Positions 12,068 to 25,300 of a stretch of DNA of 64,000 bases are shown here, piece by piece. Positions within the stretch are counted from its first letter, which is position 1. Each line of letters begins with the position of its first letter. The position numbers and the translations under genes are program-made. The stretch comes from Atrina japonica (Eukaryota; Mollusca; Bivalvia; Pterioida; Pinnidae). The DNA lies in the NCBI GenBank assembly GCA_030159075.1, contig BROG01000234.1:809001-873000 (forward strand). Direction: 5' to 3'. The notes under the pieces were generated by a model. It was given only the letters and a program-made list of their open reading frames with translations. It was not told where the DNA came from and did not search any database.

Positions 12068-12086
12068 CTGTTTCATCAGTTAGGAA
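12068..12086 (-). CDS. 19 bp micro-exon candidate, triplicated unit 2
   Basis: Identical in sequence and splice borders to the copy at 10500-10518. Confidence 0.3.
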
Positions 12087-12443
12087 CTAATAAAAAGGGG
12101 TCCAGGATCATGAAATGTACCGTTTTTTATTTGGCCTAATAAACATAATGATGGCCAATCCAGGAATAAAATAACTTAGTAAAATGATCATCAACAAATT
12201 AAAAATTGAATGTGACATGATAAAACATATTCCTACATTTAACAATCAGGTCATTCAATATGTAAATTTTGCATAATATGACTAGATAAAAATAGAAAAA
12301 AAATAAATGCTGGTACTTAATCAGACTTAATCAAGAGGTACAAATGGTCCACAATGCAAACATTTGCAGACAAAATTAATCAACTTTCAGTTGTGCCTTT
12401 TGTATTCCAAACTCTAATAGTAGTGATAACATGTTTATTTAAC

Positions 12444-12509
12444 CTTTTTTGTGTCCTGTAGCTCCTCAGAGAGTTTTTCCATATTTCTTTCAAGCAGAAT
12501 AGGCCTACC
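12444..12509 (-). CDS. 66 bp coiled-coil exon candidate, triplicated unit 2
   Basis: Same sequence and splice borders as 10876-10941, with no disabling change. Confidence 0.35.
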
Positions 12510-12744
12510 CTACAGCTGAAAGTCTGAGACTAGTTGGAACTAATCAAGTGTTAGTTAAAGAGAAATTACAATCTCTTTGACAATTCAACAAATCATTAAC
12601 AAAGGTTTTTCAAAAATGGTAGCAATAACTTTTACCTCTAGTGGCAAGTTTAGTTCTTGTTAAGTTTTGGCTCACTGAACAATGACAAGCAGATTTAAGA
12701 AATGCTGAAATATTAGGACAGTAGATCAGATGCCACAATATGTG

Positions 12745-12789
<45 letters not shown>

Positions 12790-13598
12790 ATTAAAATATA
12801 CAGGTAAAATTTAGTATGAACAATAATTAAAACATAGTTTACTGCAAAATGGATGGCAAAACTTTTAAGTTTTTTTAAAGTAGGCCTATGGCATGAAATG
12901 TAAGACAGCAAAACTATAATAAAAATAACACATGTTCAGCTCTTGTGCACTAGAAAAGATCAATGAAAGGTCAAGTCAAGTGGTGGTCTCTGAAGACAAG
13001 TCAAGTGGTCTCTCAAAACAAGTCAAGTGGTCTCTCAAAACAAGTCAAGTGGTCTCTGAAGACAAGTCAAGGCATCTCTGAAGACAAGTCAAGGCATCTC
13101 TGAAGACAAGTCAAGGCATCTCTGAAGACAAGTCAAGTGGTCTCTGAAGACAAGTCAAGGCATCTCTGAAGACAAGTCAAGTGGTCTCTGAAGACAAGTC
13201 AAGTGGTCTCCCAAAATAAGTCAAGTGGTCTCTTAAAATAAGTCAAGTGGTTTCTCAAGATAATATTAAATGTACATACAACATACAGTTTTTCAATTCT
13301 AATCAAGTTTACAATTAATTTTTTCTAGATTAAGAAAAATAATAATGACCAAATAATACATATTATTGGGAAGAATAATTGAATGACCATAATGGGGATA
13401 TCTGTAAAACCATATCTGACCATTGTCATTGTTTTGTTTCTGGGATTTGTCCAAGCAGTAAAGCTAAAACAAACCTAGTGAATACTTGGTATATATTGAC
13501 TGTATAATATATTAGTATTAATGCTGTAGGTGATAAATAAGATACATAATATATTATATAAATAAGATACATTATACATCTATAATTCCCTCCCTCAC

Positions 13599-13617
13599 CT
13601 GTTTCATCAGTTAGGAA
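13599..13617 (-). CDS. 19 bp micro-exon candidate, triplicated unit 3
   Basis: Identical in sequence and splice borders to the copy at 10500-10518. Confidence 0.3.
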
Positions 13618-13973
13618 CTAATAAAAAGGGGTCCAGGATCATGAAATGTACCATTTTTTATTTGGCCTAATAAACATAATGATGGCCAATCCAGGAATAA
13701 AATAACTTAGTAAAATGATCATCAACAAATTAAAAATTGAATGTGATATGATAAAACATATTCCTACATTTAACAATCAGATCATTCAATATGTAAATTT
13801 GCATAAATATGACTATATAAAAATAGAAAAAAAATAAATGCTGGTACTTATCAGACTTAATCAAGAGGTACAAATGGTCCACAATGCAAACATTTGCAGA
13901 CAAAATTAATCAACTTTCAGCTGTGCCTTTTGTATTCCAAACTCTAATAGTAGTGATAACAGGTTTATTTAAC

Positions 13974-14039
13974 CTTTTTTGTGTCCTGTAGCTCCTCAGA
14001 GAGTTTTTCCATATTTCTTTCAAGCAGAATAGGCCTACC
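13974..14039 (-). CDS. 66 bp coiled-coil exon candidate, triplicated unit 3
   Basis: Same sequence and splice borders as 10876-10941. On the minus strand it is the first of the three copies to be transcribed. Confidence 0.35.
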
Positions 14040-14276
14040 CTACAGCTGAAAGTCTGAGACTAGTTGGAACTAATCAAGTGTTTAGTTAAAGAGAAATTAC
14101 AATCTCTTTGACAATTCAACAAATCATTAACAAAGGTTTTTCAAAAATGGTAGCAATAACTTTTACCTCTAGTGGCAAGTTTAGTTCTTGTTAAGTTTTG
14201 GCTCACTGAACAATGACAAGAAGATTTAAGAAATGCTGAAATATTAGGACAGTAGATCAGATGCCACAATATGTGA

Positions 14277-14362
<86 letters not shown>

Positions 14363-15711
14363 ATTAAAATATACATGTAAAATTTAGTATGAACAATAAT
14401 TAAAACATAGTTTACTGAAAATGGATGGCAAAACTTTTAAGTTTTTTTTAAGTAGGCCTATGGCATGAAATGTAAGACAGCAAAACTATAATAAAAATAA
14501 CACATGTTCAGCTCTTGTGCACTAGAAAAGATCAATGAAAGGTCAAGTCAAGTGGTGGTCTCTGAAGACAAGTCAAGTGGTCTCTCAAAAAAGTCAAGTG
14601 GTCTCTCAAAACAAGTCAAGTGGTCTCTCAAAATGAGTCAAGTGGTCTCTGAAGACAAGTCAAGGCATCTCTGAAGACAAGTCAAGTGGTCTCTGAAGAC
14701 AAGTCAAGGCATCTCTGAAGACAAGTCAAGTGGTCTCTGAAGACAAGTCAAGGCACCTCTGAAGACAAGTCAAGGCAAAATAAGTCTGAAGTGGTTTCTC
14801 AAGATAATATTAAATGTACATCAAGTGGTCTCTGAAGTGGTCTCTGACAAGTCAAGGCACCTCTGAAAGACAAGTGGTCTCAAGTGGTCTCTGAAGACAA
14901 GTCAAGTGGTCTCCCAAAATAAGACAAGTCAAGTGGTCTCTTAAACCTCTAAGACAAGTCAAGTGGTTCTGAAGACTCAAGATAATAAGTAAATGTACAT
15001 AAAACATACAGTGGTTTTCAATTCTAATATCAATGTTTACAAACATAATTTTTTTCTAGTTTATTAAGAAAAGGAAAAATAATAATGACCAAATAATACA
15101 TATTATTGGGAAGAATAATTGAATGCCCATAATGGGGATATCGGCAAAACAATATCTGACCATTGTCATTATTTTGTTTCTGGGATTTGTCCAAGCAGTA
15201 AAGCTAAAACAAACCTAGTGAATACTTGGTATATATTGACTGTATAATGTACTAGTATTAATGCTGTAGGTGATAAATAAGATACAAGCTACACAAACAG
15301 AAAAAAAAAATTACCATTGGATGGACTACTGCTTAGCATTATAAAGTATAGTTCTGGCGGGGTGGAGTCTTGTGAACCCTTTTTTACCTGAACCAGTTTA
15401 AAGTTTAGGTTATAAAGTATTCTTAATTTTTGTGGTGCTGAGGCCCATGTTTCTAGTTTTGAGTGTAGAGATCAAAGATTGTTCTTAAATCTAAGAGTGC
15501 AAAGGTCATCTTTCTGATTTATTTAAGGAGAAAAAATATATGAAGCCAAAGTGCTTCAAATATGGTCAAGGCATTTTGAATTGGTCAAAAAATCTGTTTT
15601 TACTTTCTGTGAGAAACAAATTAATCATCAGGTAATCAGGTAATTAATCATTAGGTAATTCAACAAGAGACAGTATTTCCACATAAACAGGAAAGAGTTG
15701 CAGTAGGCCAA

Positions 15712-15839
15712 CTACAAAATGATATTTCTTTGTTCGTGTATGATTGTACAACTGGCTTGTTCTTCCGAGTCAGATTCATCTTCCAGTAGTGGGATGGCAT
15801 CTGGGGATCCTTCTCGAACACAGATGTAATCCTTGATGA
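15712..15839 (-). CDS. Terminal exon-like segment with acidic tail, unidentified
   Basis: After the acceptor TGTATCCATTTTCAG, a phase-1 frame of 41 codons runs to TAG at 15712-15714. It contains IKDYICVREGSP and then PLLEDESDSEEQ, an acidic, serine-rich run of the kind found in protein tails. A second frame is also open here (to about 15660), so the frame choice rests on composition. No clear upstream partner exon was found. The gene is not recognised. Confidence 0.35.
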
Positions 15840-16136
15840 CTGAAAATGGATACAACAGTGATGAAATTTCATGAATTAATATCAAATGTTTTTAATGTAT
15901 TCTCTTTCTCATCAAAAGTCCCATGACCGATTTTATTAAATAAAATCTTAAAGCTATTTGATAATTTCTGTTCTTACCCAAGTCTTTAGCGATTTTTGCA
16001 CGTTTTCAAATGATATATTGATAATTTATAAACATCTTTAGTAGCCTTATATATACATTATATATACACTTAAGACTATGGGTAACCATTAGGTATGTGT
16101 AAAGTCAGGACTTGTTTTGGTCCCAAGTCATAAGAC

Positions 16137-16560
16137 TTAATTCTTTGTAAAACAATCATAAATCATTAAAAGCATACAGGCTGTCATTTGAATAAAAAAG
16201 TAAAAATAATCCGCGATTAGACCAAAACTTTGATTAGAATGGCTAAAAGGATGTATTGTCATGGAAAAATTTAATGTATTATTCCTAGAATGAATGAAAT
16301 ATGCAGATACAACTAATATTCCTGCCATCCATGTAAAAATACAAATGTTTACTTGCCCATTATTCACATTCGATTTCTTTTCACAAATACTACATTATAA
16401 GGAGTTTTTTTCAACCCAGGATTTTTTAAAAATATTTTATTTATGTAAAGCGTCAAATATTTAAAACTTTTAATACAAACAAAAAAAACTATTGTTACAG
16501 CTTGCATGCCTTTAAAGAAGTTGTAAGACAAAGGATGACACTTGCAACATTTCAGCTATT
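16137..16560. other. No feature seen
   Basis: AT-rich sequence. A 76-codon minus-strand frame is present but lacks splice context or protein-like composition. Confidence 0.5.
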
Positions 16561-17292
16561 TTTTTATGTGACCTTCCAATATGTTCTGAAGTGATTCATC
16601 TTCCAATATGTTCTTCAGAGATTCACCTTCTAATATTCCATAAAGTGAAAGTAATTCACCTTCTTATATGTCCTGATGTTTTTCACCTTTTAACATAATT
16701 CAAAGTGATTCATCTTCTAATATGTCCTCCAGTGATTCATCCTCTAATATATGCTAAAGTTATTCTATTTCCAATATGTTAAAAGTAATTCAACTTCCAT
16801 TATGTCTCGGGGTTATTCATCTTCTAATATGTTCTAAAGTGATTCATTTTCTGTTTTAATGTGATTCATCATCTACGTTCTAAAGTGATTTGTCTTCTAA
16901 AATATGCCCAAGTGATTCACCTTCTAATATATGCCAAATTGATTCACCTTCTAATATGTTATAAAGTAATTCACTTCTAATATGTTATAAAGTAATTCAC
17001 ATTCTATTATATCCTATTAAAGTAATTCACCTAAAATGTTCTAAAGTAATTCACCCTCTATTATGTGAAATTATTCACCTAATACATTCTATGGTGATTC
17101 ACCACACCATATGTGCTCAAGTGTTTCACCTTCAAATATGTTATATATTAATTCACCTTCTATTACATATGTCCTGGAGTAATTCACCAAATTTGTTATA
17201 AAGTAATTCACTTTCTATTATGTCTTGAGGTAATTCACCTAATACAGTTATGGTCTAAAGTGATTCACCTTTTAATATGTGCTCAAGTGAAT
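16560..17292 (+). repeat. Degenerate tandem array of about 33 bp units
   Basis: About twenty diverged copies of a motif like GTGATTCACCTTCTAATATG with TTCTAAA spacers. Unit length varies from about 28 to 40 bases. The divergence suggests an old array. Confidence 0.8.
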
Positions 17293-17299
17293 CACCAGA

Positions 17300-20020
17300 A
17301 CATAACTTCTTCTGTAGTGGAACACATATCACAGAACATTATTTTTACCATGTTGTAACTAATGCAGTACAGAAATAATGTGAATCCTTTGCTGTAATAT
17401 ACAGAGATAAAAACAAGGGATTTCTTCTTCTGTGTACTGTTGTGAGATTTATAATATTTCCTGTATTGTGTTCCAACGGACCTTTGACCTGTGTTGACCA
17501 AGGGTGGGAGATAACTGAAATAAACTACCATGTGCATATCTTTACCTAAAAAAAGAGGAGAGCATGGAGAACTGGGACATAATTATGGCAACCACATTGT
17601 AAGGCATCCCATGCATTAATCAAGTGTTTTCAAAGATCTTTAATGTGCTTTGTGGAGTTTAAAATCTGCTGTCATATTCAGTCCCCTTTATATTGCAGTT
17701 GTTAGGGATATATTAGCTTGATGTTGGTTTTGTTTACTAACAAAAGTGGGGTGATTTGGGACAGTGAAGAGAGAATTGGGACAGTGGATGGGGAGGGCTG
17801 GGACACCTTAGGATGATGCAGAACAATGTAAAGCATGAGATCATAATATCAAATTAAGGCAAATCCATGAAAAAAAAAACATAGTTTTGATGCTTTGATG
17901 GAAAATATTTCCAATTTCAAACAATAGAAAAGTGGTTTTTAATTTGGCTGATGTCTACTGAATATCTAGATCCAAATGTCCAAACTTGACTGCAAAGACA
18001 AAGGTTCTTGAGGTAGGTCCTTCTGACACAGGTCATGGTAGAATAGGTACAATGTCTGCTAGTGCTGTTGAGTGAATATATTTTCGCAAATTCTAGTTGA
18101 TGTTCAGTAATTTTAACGCCTTTTAAGCTTCCAGCAATGTGACTGCTGGTACAAGACTTGCATCTATTTTTCTTTTATAGGTTCTAGAAAATGTTATTGT
18201 TTTTTATATAAACAACAAACCATGTACATGTAATTAAACACTATATCAATAATAATAAGGACAACTAACGTATGTTTGTGGTAAGATAAAAGCTATTCTC
18301 ATTATAGCTATAGAGTTTGTTAGTATTTTGGGTTGGTTGTTAAGTCTTTATACTGATACTGTATGTACAGTCAACTCTTGTTATAACAGCACTTGATATA
18401 ACAGCTTTTTTGGTTGATGACAGAAATATCATCGGAACAAATTTACATCCATTCTAATTTGATTGATATAACGGCATATTTGGTTTGCAGCAGTAATTTT
18501 CGGCAACAAACATGCATTTTACCTGTAAAAATGATTTGTTCAGCAAAGCATCAAAAATGATAAATTATTGCAATAATTCATTAGATTGATAGAATGAAAA
18601 ACAATTTTTTTCCCTGTAGTCATTTTATTTCATTTATGCAATCATATTGAATTGAGGTTTAATATTTAATATGGGTTTAACAACAAAGGATGTTCATGCA
18701 ATCTTATTTTGGCGCCAAGTCTGGAAATTTGATATACCAGTGATTATCTATCAGTAAAACTGGCAAAATGTATTATCGACCAATACGTTCCAGTAAAGGT
18801 TCTGTAAATCACATTTCACCTAATTAAAACTAATGGGAAGAAGTGGTACACCTAACAGGAAGAATTGGGACAGCCTGTCCAATTCTCCCAAAGCACAATC
18901 ATAAACCTGAACATAATGCCACTCAGCAATGTGAAATGAACAACTTACAACTTCTACACACTGAGGTAGACATGTGTGGCAATGTTATATATACACTAAA
19001 TGTAATTCAATCCATATGGTTAGGTAAAAGTAAACAACTACAAGAACCCAGGGAAATTTGTTTTAAAGGCAAAAATTGAAAATAAGACATGGATCTTACA
19101 TGAATAGCAGTAGAATGGTCAAGGCATTATATGGTAGAAAGGCAGTCAAATGCTACAGCAATATATTATTTGCAATCTGATTAGTTGAAAAAGATGGAAA
19201 ATAGAGGGGGGTCCCAGTTCTCACTTGTCCCAATTCTCCCCAGATTAGTTGCTAATCTGCATTTTATTCTTGTTGGCATTTGTTTTTTTTTTTTTAGTAT
19301 TTGTTTGTTTGTATTGTGGGGAACAGATTGGGAGTGTCTAAGATAGGTGTAATCCACTGTGTAAGTACCCTACTGATCCTGATATTCATATACCTGGACC
19401 CTAAATCGTCAGGTTTTCTCAAAATTCGAGCTGAGCTTTTATTTATTTCATTTGTAAGACTACTGGATTTGACTGACTACAAAACAAATTACATTTGTAC
19501 AGAGAACTTGTATATAACAACCTCCTTAGGGACACAAGAAAAACCAGTCTTTATGGGGAGGTGATCTTTATATAGAGTTTAATTTGTACACAAATGGTAC
19601 TATTGGGGACAGCAAATAATGATCTTTGTGACCAGAGGATCTTTATTCACAGGTGGTTGCTAGAGCAGGTTTTACCGTATTTTCTTTTTTCATTCACATC
19701 AAAAACATTTGGTCAAAATTTGTAATTTTCTTTTAAAATTGAAAGGTACACTGTCCATGTACTTAAACTATTCCTCAAACTATTCTTTTATATTTCTTAA
19801 GGTTTCTTCAAATGAAAAAATATTTTTTATCATTATTTATAATTGTATGTTATAATTATATAAAAATGTTCAGCTGCAACATAAATTCAGTGCATTTTTA
19901 TCTTAAAACCGTAAAAAAGTTGGTCCAGTTTGAGTATTTAGTGGTAAGTTTGTTGACTTCCGCCCTTTGGAAATTATTTACTGTGTTGCTTTGCGGTATA
20001 TTAACGTGTGACGTCTGATA
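17300..20020. other. Non-coding stretch, no gene seen
   Basis: The stretch holds short dispersed repeat pieces. A TTGTTATAACAGC-type motif recurs at 18378-18478 and may be the end of an inverted-repeat element, and a piece at 19500-19680 resembles the ACAGTAAAACCTG elements. Open frames at 17292-17537, 18843-19079 and 19301-19564 have no splice or composition support. Confidence 0.5.
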
Positions 20021-20226
20021 ATGGGACTAATTCAAGTACCACATGATAACCGATAATGTTTGTGCAGTACAAGTATCTCTAATTGTGATGGAACGTAATC
20101 TTCCCGCTGAAATGACATTATAGTGGGATATTGTCTGCTAGCGTCTTTCCATCACAAATAGAAATAATAGTCCCGCACAAACGTTATCAGGTATCACATA
20201 GTACATGAATTAGTCCCAATATATCA
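20021..20226. mobile_element. Fold-back element of about 205 bp
   Basis: The left half starts GGGACTAATTCAAGTACCAC and the right half ends with its inverse, GTACATGAATTAGTCCC. Inner blocks are also inverted (GTTTGTGC with GCACAAAC, TTGTGATGGAA with TTCCATCACAA). The whole can fold on itself and there is no coding capacity. Confidence 0.75.
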
Positions 20227-20361
20227 TCCATGATATACACCACCTGTATCATCATGGATACACATGATACAATCTGACTGGGGAGAGGGGGTGGGTGGTC
20301 ATAAATTTCACAAATCTGTTGGTGGCCTCCACACATATTGTAACTATGCACATAATTCCTA

Positions 20362-20452
20362 ACTCAATCACCCCTAAAGACACATTTAGACTGGTCTAAG
20401 TCACCGATTTACAGAAGAGTCCACTGTTTTTCAGGGGTTATGAGTTAAAGAA
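20362..20452. mobile_element. Short palindromic element of about 90 bp, copy 1
   Basis: The element reads ACTCAATCACCCCTAAAGAC at one end and CAGGGGTTATGAGT at the other, with a CCACTGTTTTTCAGGGG block. Related copies in either orientation lie at 32873-32955, 33078-33165, 33691-33765 and 38142-38228. Confidence 0.65.
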
Positions 20453-20699
20453 ATGATTTATAAAGAACAAGTAAGTCATCATTATATAGTCAGATTAGTC
20501 CCACCCTAAAAATCTTACCTTGACCTTTCAGCTTGTTTCATATATTCCCCAATTCTGTTTGAATCTTACAATCATTGAGATTTACTCACTTTTGGGTGCT
20601 GGAATTTGAAGGAACACTTAGGACAATGTTTTAAAGAATTAATTAATTTGCCCTATATGATCACTATATTATCAATACAGCTCTGCCCTAGACCTGAAT

Positions 20700-21096
20700 C
20701 ACTGGCCCAAAGTTTATAAATTACTGGAAAGTTATCAAAGACTGGCCCAAAGTTTATAAATTACTGTAAAGTTATCAAAGACTGGCCCAAAGTTTATAAA
20801 TTACTGTAAAGTTATCAAAGACTGGCCCAAAGTTTATAAATTACTGTAAAGTTATCAAAGACTGGCCCAAAGTTTATATATGGAATTACAAAGACTAAAG
20901 TTTATCAAAGACAAAGACTGGCCCAAAGTTTATAAATTATGTATCAGGAAAGTTTTCAGGAAAGTTTTCAAAGACTGGCCCAAAGTTTATAAATTTCAGG
21001 AAAGTTATCAAAGACTAGCCCAAAGTTTATGAATTTCTGGAAAGTTTTCAAAGACTGGCCCAAAGTTTATAAATTTCTGGAAAGTTATCAAAGACA
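20700..21096 (+). repeat. 40 bp tandem array, about 9 copies
   Basis: The unit starts ACTGGCCCAAAGTTTATAAA and repeats at 20701, 20741, 20781 and so on. The first four are near-perfect; the later ones carry insertions and variants. Confidence 0.9.
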
Positions 21097-21099
21097 GCA

Positions 21100-21940
21100 T
21101 CTTTTTTTAGAATGATGTCTTGGTCATGTTCCTTACAATCTTAGAAAGCAGGTGTTATTATATACATGATTTGAACATTTTTCATTGTTTATACACACTA
21201 TCCAATAACACAGGGTGACAAACAAAAACTAAATCATAGATCACAAATGGTCAACTGAGTGACGCAGATGGCCTAACAAAAAGTCAGTGTTTGACTGTCT
21301 GATTGGTCTAAAGTTGTCACAAAATTTAAGATACACCACTAGACATACAGGTTCTATTATTCGGTTATGGCTGGGTAATTGTATGCATAGACAACATAAC
21401 AGGGGAAAGTATAGAAAGTTTTATCAACAATGACCATTGTTATTTCTGTACTGCACAGGTGGTCTCTAAACACAGGTTTTACCTAAAGATTTACTTATCT
21501 AAGTGGCTTTCAAAAGAGAGGTGGTCTTTCATGAGAGTGGTCTTTCAAAGACAAGTTTTCACTGCATAAAATTTGTTCCATATCTGTCTTTCTAAAGTAC
21601 TAGATGCTGACTTCATACAAGGTACCTATCCTCAAATAGGAATACAAAGTCTTTAATTAAAATTTTGACCTTAGCCAAGAGGACATTTCTCAGGATCATG
21701 GATGCTTTGGTAGATTTCAAGATGAACAAATAATTGTAGCTTGTAGGCCAATATATTAAAGTTATATCATATGTGTGACAAATTGACTGACATCTGACCA
21801 GTTGGAGACTAAATGAGATTTCTGCAGACAATTTAAACTGAGAACAAATTGTCCAGTTTTGATCTGAATTTAACTGTTATTTTCATGACCAGTTAAACAT
21901 GGAATATTTTTGTTTCCAAGACATCTGATTTTACTTTTCA
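21100..21940. other. Non-coding stretch with a GTGGTCTCT-type repeat piece
   Basis: No gene is seen. The segment at 21455-21570 contains GGTGGTCTCTAAACACAGG and AGTGGTCTTTCAAAGACAAG, a diverged relative of the element at 27552-27679. Confidence 0.5.
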
Positions 21941-22300
21941 AGAGGTCTGTGATTACCCACAATTCCTTGTGTCTGTGATTGCCCATAATTCTTCATGTCC
22001 ATGATTACCTACAGTTCTTTGTGTCCATGATTACCTAAATTCTTTGTTTGTGATTGCCCATAATTCTGTGTCTGTGACTGCCCACAATTCTTTATCTGTG
22101 ATTACCCACAATTATGTGTTTGTGATTACCCACAATTCTTTGTCTTTGATTATCCACAATTATGTGTGTATGTGATTACCCACAATTCATTGTGTCTGTG
22201 ATTACCCACAATTCTCTATATCTGTGATCACCCACAATTCTTTATGTCGGTGATTACCCACAATTCTCTGTATCTGTGATCACCCACAAATCTTTGTGTT
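21940..22300 (+). repeat. Tandem array of about 26 bp units
   Basis: About fourteen copies of a motif like GTGATTACCCACAATTCTTT with variable TGTGTCT linkers. It is degenerate and non-coding. Confidence 0.85.
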
Positions 22301-25300
22301 TACATAATCCCTTACAGATCAGGAGGAACACTATGGTGTAAAACTTTATTCTTTATAATTCCATAAATTTAGCAGCTTGGACAAAAAAATAGTGAATCAT
22401 GAAAAAGAGTTAAGTAAAAAGCCACAAAGAAATCAAAATTTAAAAGGGAAAGTCCAATCATGTGGGGAAAATATCACCAAAAAAATCCCACAAAAAACCA
22501 TTTGACAAACTAAGAATACATGACAATTCTGAAATTAAAAAGAATGAAAACCAAAATTTTCCACACAAAGCCCAAATGAAAGTTAGTAATGGTCTGGTGT
22601 ATACAGCTCAGAAACTAAAATAAACAATTCATGCATGCATAATTTTTATTGAAAATGCACAGGATGTATGCAGATAAAATATGATTATATACAGAATTTT
22701 TTCAAAAAAGGGCTCTCTGATGACCACCAACAATCACTAAAAATTTTGTAGGTAACAATAACAAGAAGACATATTTGTTTTTTAAAGAGATATTTATTTT
22801 GATTGCGGAAACAAAGCATTGAAATGTTTTCAAAAGTTTTAAAAACAGCACAGGAGCCCTTTTCAATATTTTACCATATATTAAGTAATTTTAGTTAAAT
22901 AAGCTGTAAATATCAAGCAGTAAGCTGAGATGAGTTTCATCAGTATTATCATTAAAACATTTATCATTTGAAGAAAGTCCAGTTTTTTAGATTGCAAAAT
23001 ATTTTTGGATCAACAAAACAATTTAAAAGTTTCATAGTATTAGTATTACCTGATATATGGTATGCTTTGACATTAAATGAGATAGATTCTAAAATTGCCA
23101 TTAACCAGGTAAGTAAGTACAAATTAGTATAGGTCTACCAACATAAAGTGGCACCTTTGGGTTCTGTCAGAAACCACAAAATACTGTCTATTTGGTTCTG
23201 TCAGAAACCCCAAAATACTGTCTATTTTCAAAAAAGGGGTGTACAGGTATAACATTTTACCTTGCTCTGAATGTACACATTGCTGTAGTTCTAATATTTT
23301 TGTACTGACAAGTAGCCTGTCACCCCTGTAATGATCTTAAACTACTACTAGACCTAGTACTTGTGTTTGTAACTAGTAGATGTGTTTGTAAACATGTGCC
23401 AATTTATCTTGATAAACCTATACAGTCAAACTTGTCAGTAAAGGCAACTCAAAGAGACAAAAGTAACCGTTATAGACAGGAGGCCTTTATAATGAGGTTT
23501 ATTCATTATAAAAAATTAACAAAGGTTAGGTTTGAATGGCCTTTATAGGCAGGTGCCCTTTATTCAGAGGTTGCTTTTAATACAAGTTTGACAGTATATA
23601 CCCAAATGATATGATCAACTCTTGTATCAGTTGTACATCTCTCAATACCAACCTTGATAGTCACATATAAAATATAACTGACCAATTGCCTTCAGTTTTC
23701 AGAATTTTCATACATTTTTGCTTTTCTGCTAGTTACCATAAATAGATCTGGGTAGAAATCAAATTTTCAAAATCTGTTTACCATTGGCATTATTCAGAAA
23801 CTGATGGGATTCATTAGAGTTATTTGGAGTTGAGTAAATTCTCAATCTTGAATTATTCTCATATTTTTTGATGATGGTGGATCTAGCAAGATTGCGACTG
23901 GTCCCTAAAGAATCACTCAATTCTGCAGAACAATTTTCAAGCTTTCATATGCTGATTAATTCAAGTTTACATATCAAAATATTGAAAGCCAAGATGACAT
24001 ATGTCTTAAGTTGGTATGCAGACACATTTTTCGAATAGAATGCTAACTGATACAATTTCATTACATGTAGTTAACTCAATGTTACTCTATCTCATCCCAG
24101 AAAAATTTACAGAAATTATTAATTCTCTTGGCCACAATTACAATTACTTGGGGCATGGCACCATAAAATTTAAGAATTAATGAAGTCAAAATTTTTACTC
24201 AACTTTGGCTAATTCTGAAATCTAATTGGCTGACCTGGCAAAATTGAAAATATTCTCAGACTTAAGTAAATTCTGAAGTTTTATGGAGTCGAGCCCTGAC
24301 CTAAAAATATCATTTGCCTGATGTGCCGCAACCCACACACCTAAAAAGATCAGACCCACACATTTAAATGCAATTATTTTCTTTCTTAATTGTTTTTTTT
24401 CTTTTATCTAACTTACATATCAAAGTTGAAATAAAAATTTCGGGGGGGGGGGGGGGGGGATTTATGCCCATCACTGATACATTTCTAAAAGCTTTGGTCA
24501 GGGAATGTAACAAATTTTTAATGATGACCTGAGACATATATTATCTTAGCAAAGGATTTGAAAATTGAACTTCTCCAACAAATTTCTTGGATTTTTATCT
24601 ATACCAGTTTGCATCAAGGTCAGTTATTGAGCACACAGGCACTCGGGGCAAAGATTTATTTAAATTCTCTTGCTTGTTTTCCTTTAATCTTATTTGTTAT
24701 TAAATATTTAATTAAAATCGTAAGCTTTATAAATTCAACCAATTTTAATTGTGTTTTTTGCTGCTGATGATAGCTGATAGCACTACCAGTGATAGAGAGA
24801 TCGAGGTCAACGAATGAATACAAGAAAAAATTTTAAACCAAATAATATAAAAAGAAAAAAAACATAAGAATTAAAATAAATCTTTGCCCAAAGCCACTAT
24901 GATTAAGAATTACACAACCGATACACAAAGAAACAGATATAACAGCAACCAGATATACTGACAACAATATCAAACAGGTTATAACTAATTAGTTAGTTAC
25001 CTACTGGGAACAAAATGTTAACTTAAATACTGGAAAAACAAAGTGACAAGTTAGTGTGATTAGCATCCACTGTTTACCTCCACAAGTACTGTGATAATGT
25101 GACCCCAAAAGGTCAATCTATTGATGGAGTTAAAATATTGTTTGTGTAAAGGATGAAGGAATTAATCATGAGTGCCTGTATAACAAAGATCATTAAATCT
25201 AATGATTCTGTTTGCCTTTTTTGCCTTGTTTTACTCTTAACCAAAACTAAGACATGGATATTTAATATATCTGTATAAAACATCTGATTGGCTATTAAGT

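Larger units (their letters stand above)
10481..15285 (-). repeat. Large tandem triplication, units of 1568, 1531 and about 1706 bp
   Basis: The segments starting at 10481, 12049 and 13580 are near-identical over their length. Each begins at CTATAATTCCCTCCCTCACC and ends near GATAAATAAGATAC. Each holds, left to right in plus coordinates, a 19 bp exon candidate, a 66 bp exon candidate, a GA microsatellite (11180-11234, 12750-12786, 14280-14359) and a GTCAAGTGGTCTCT-type minisatellite. The copies differ by single bases and by array length, so the duplication is recent. The third unit is scrambled at 14770-15070. Confidence 0.9.

Noticed and set aside
17355..17506. Minus-strand exon candidate with acceptor TTTATTTCAG and donor GTAAAA
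   Set aside because: Two frames are open, neither looks protein-like, and the GGTGGGAGATAACT phrase is typical of dispersed mollusc repeats.
20524..20559. Micro-exon candidate ending GTCAAG then GTAAGA on the minus strand
   Set aside because: The donor is good but the acceptor side is ambiguous, only 36 bases are open, and no partner of matching phase was found.
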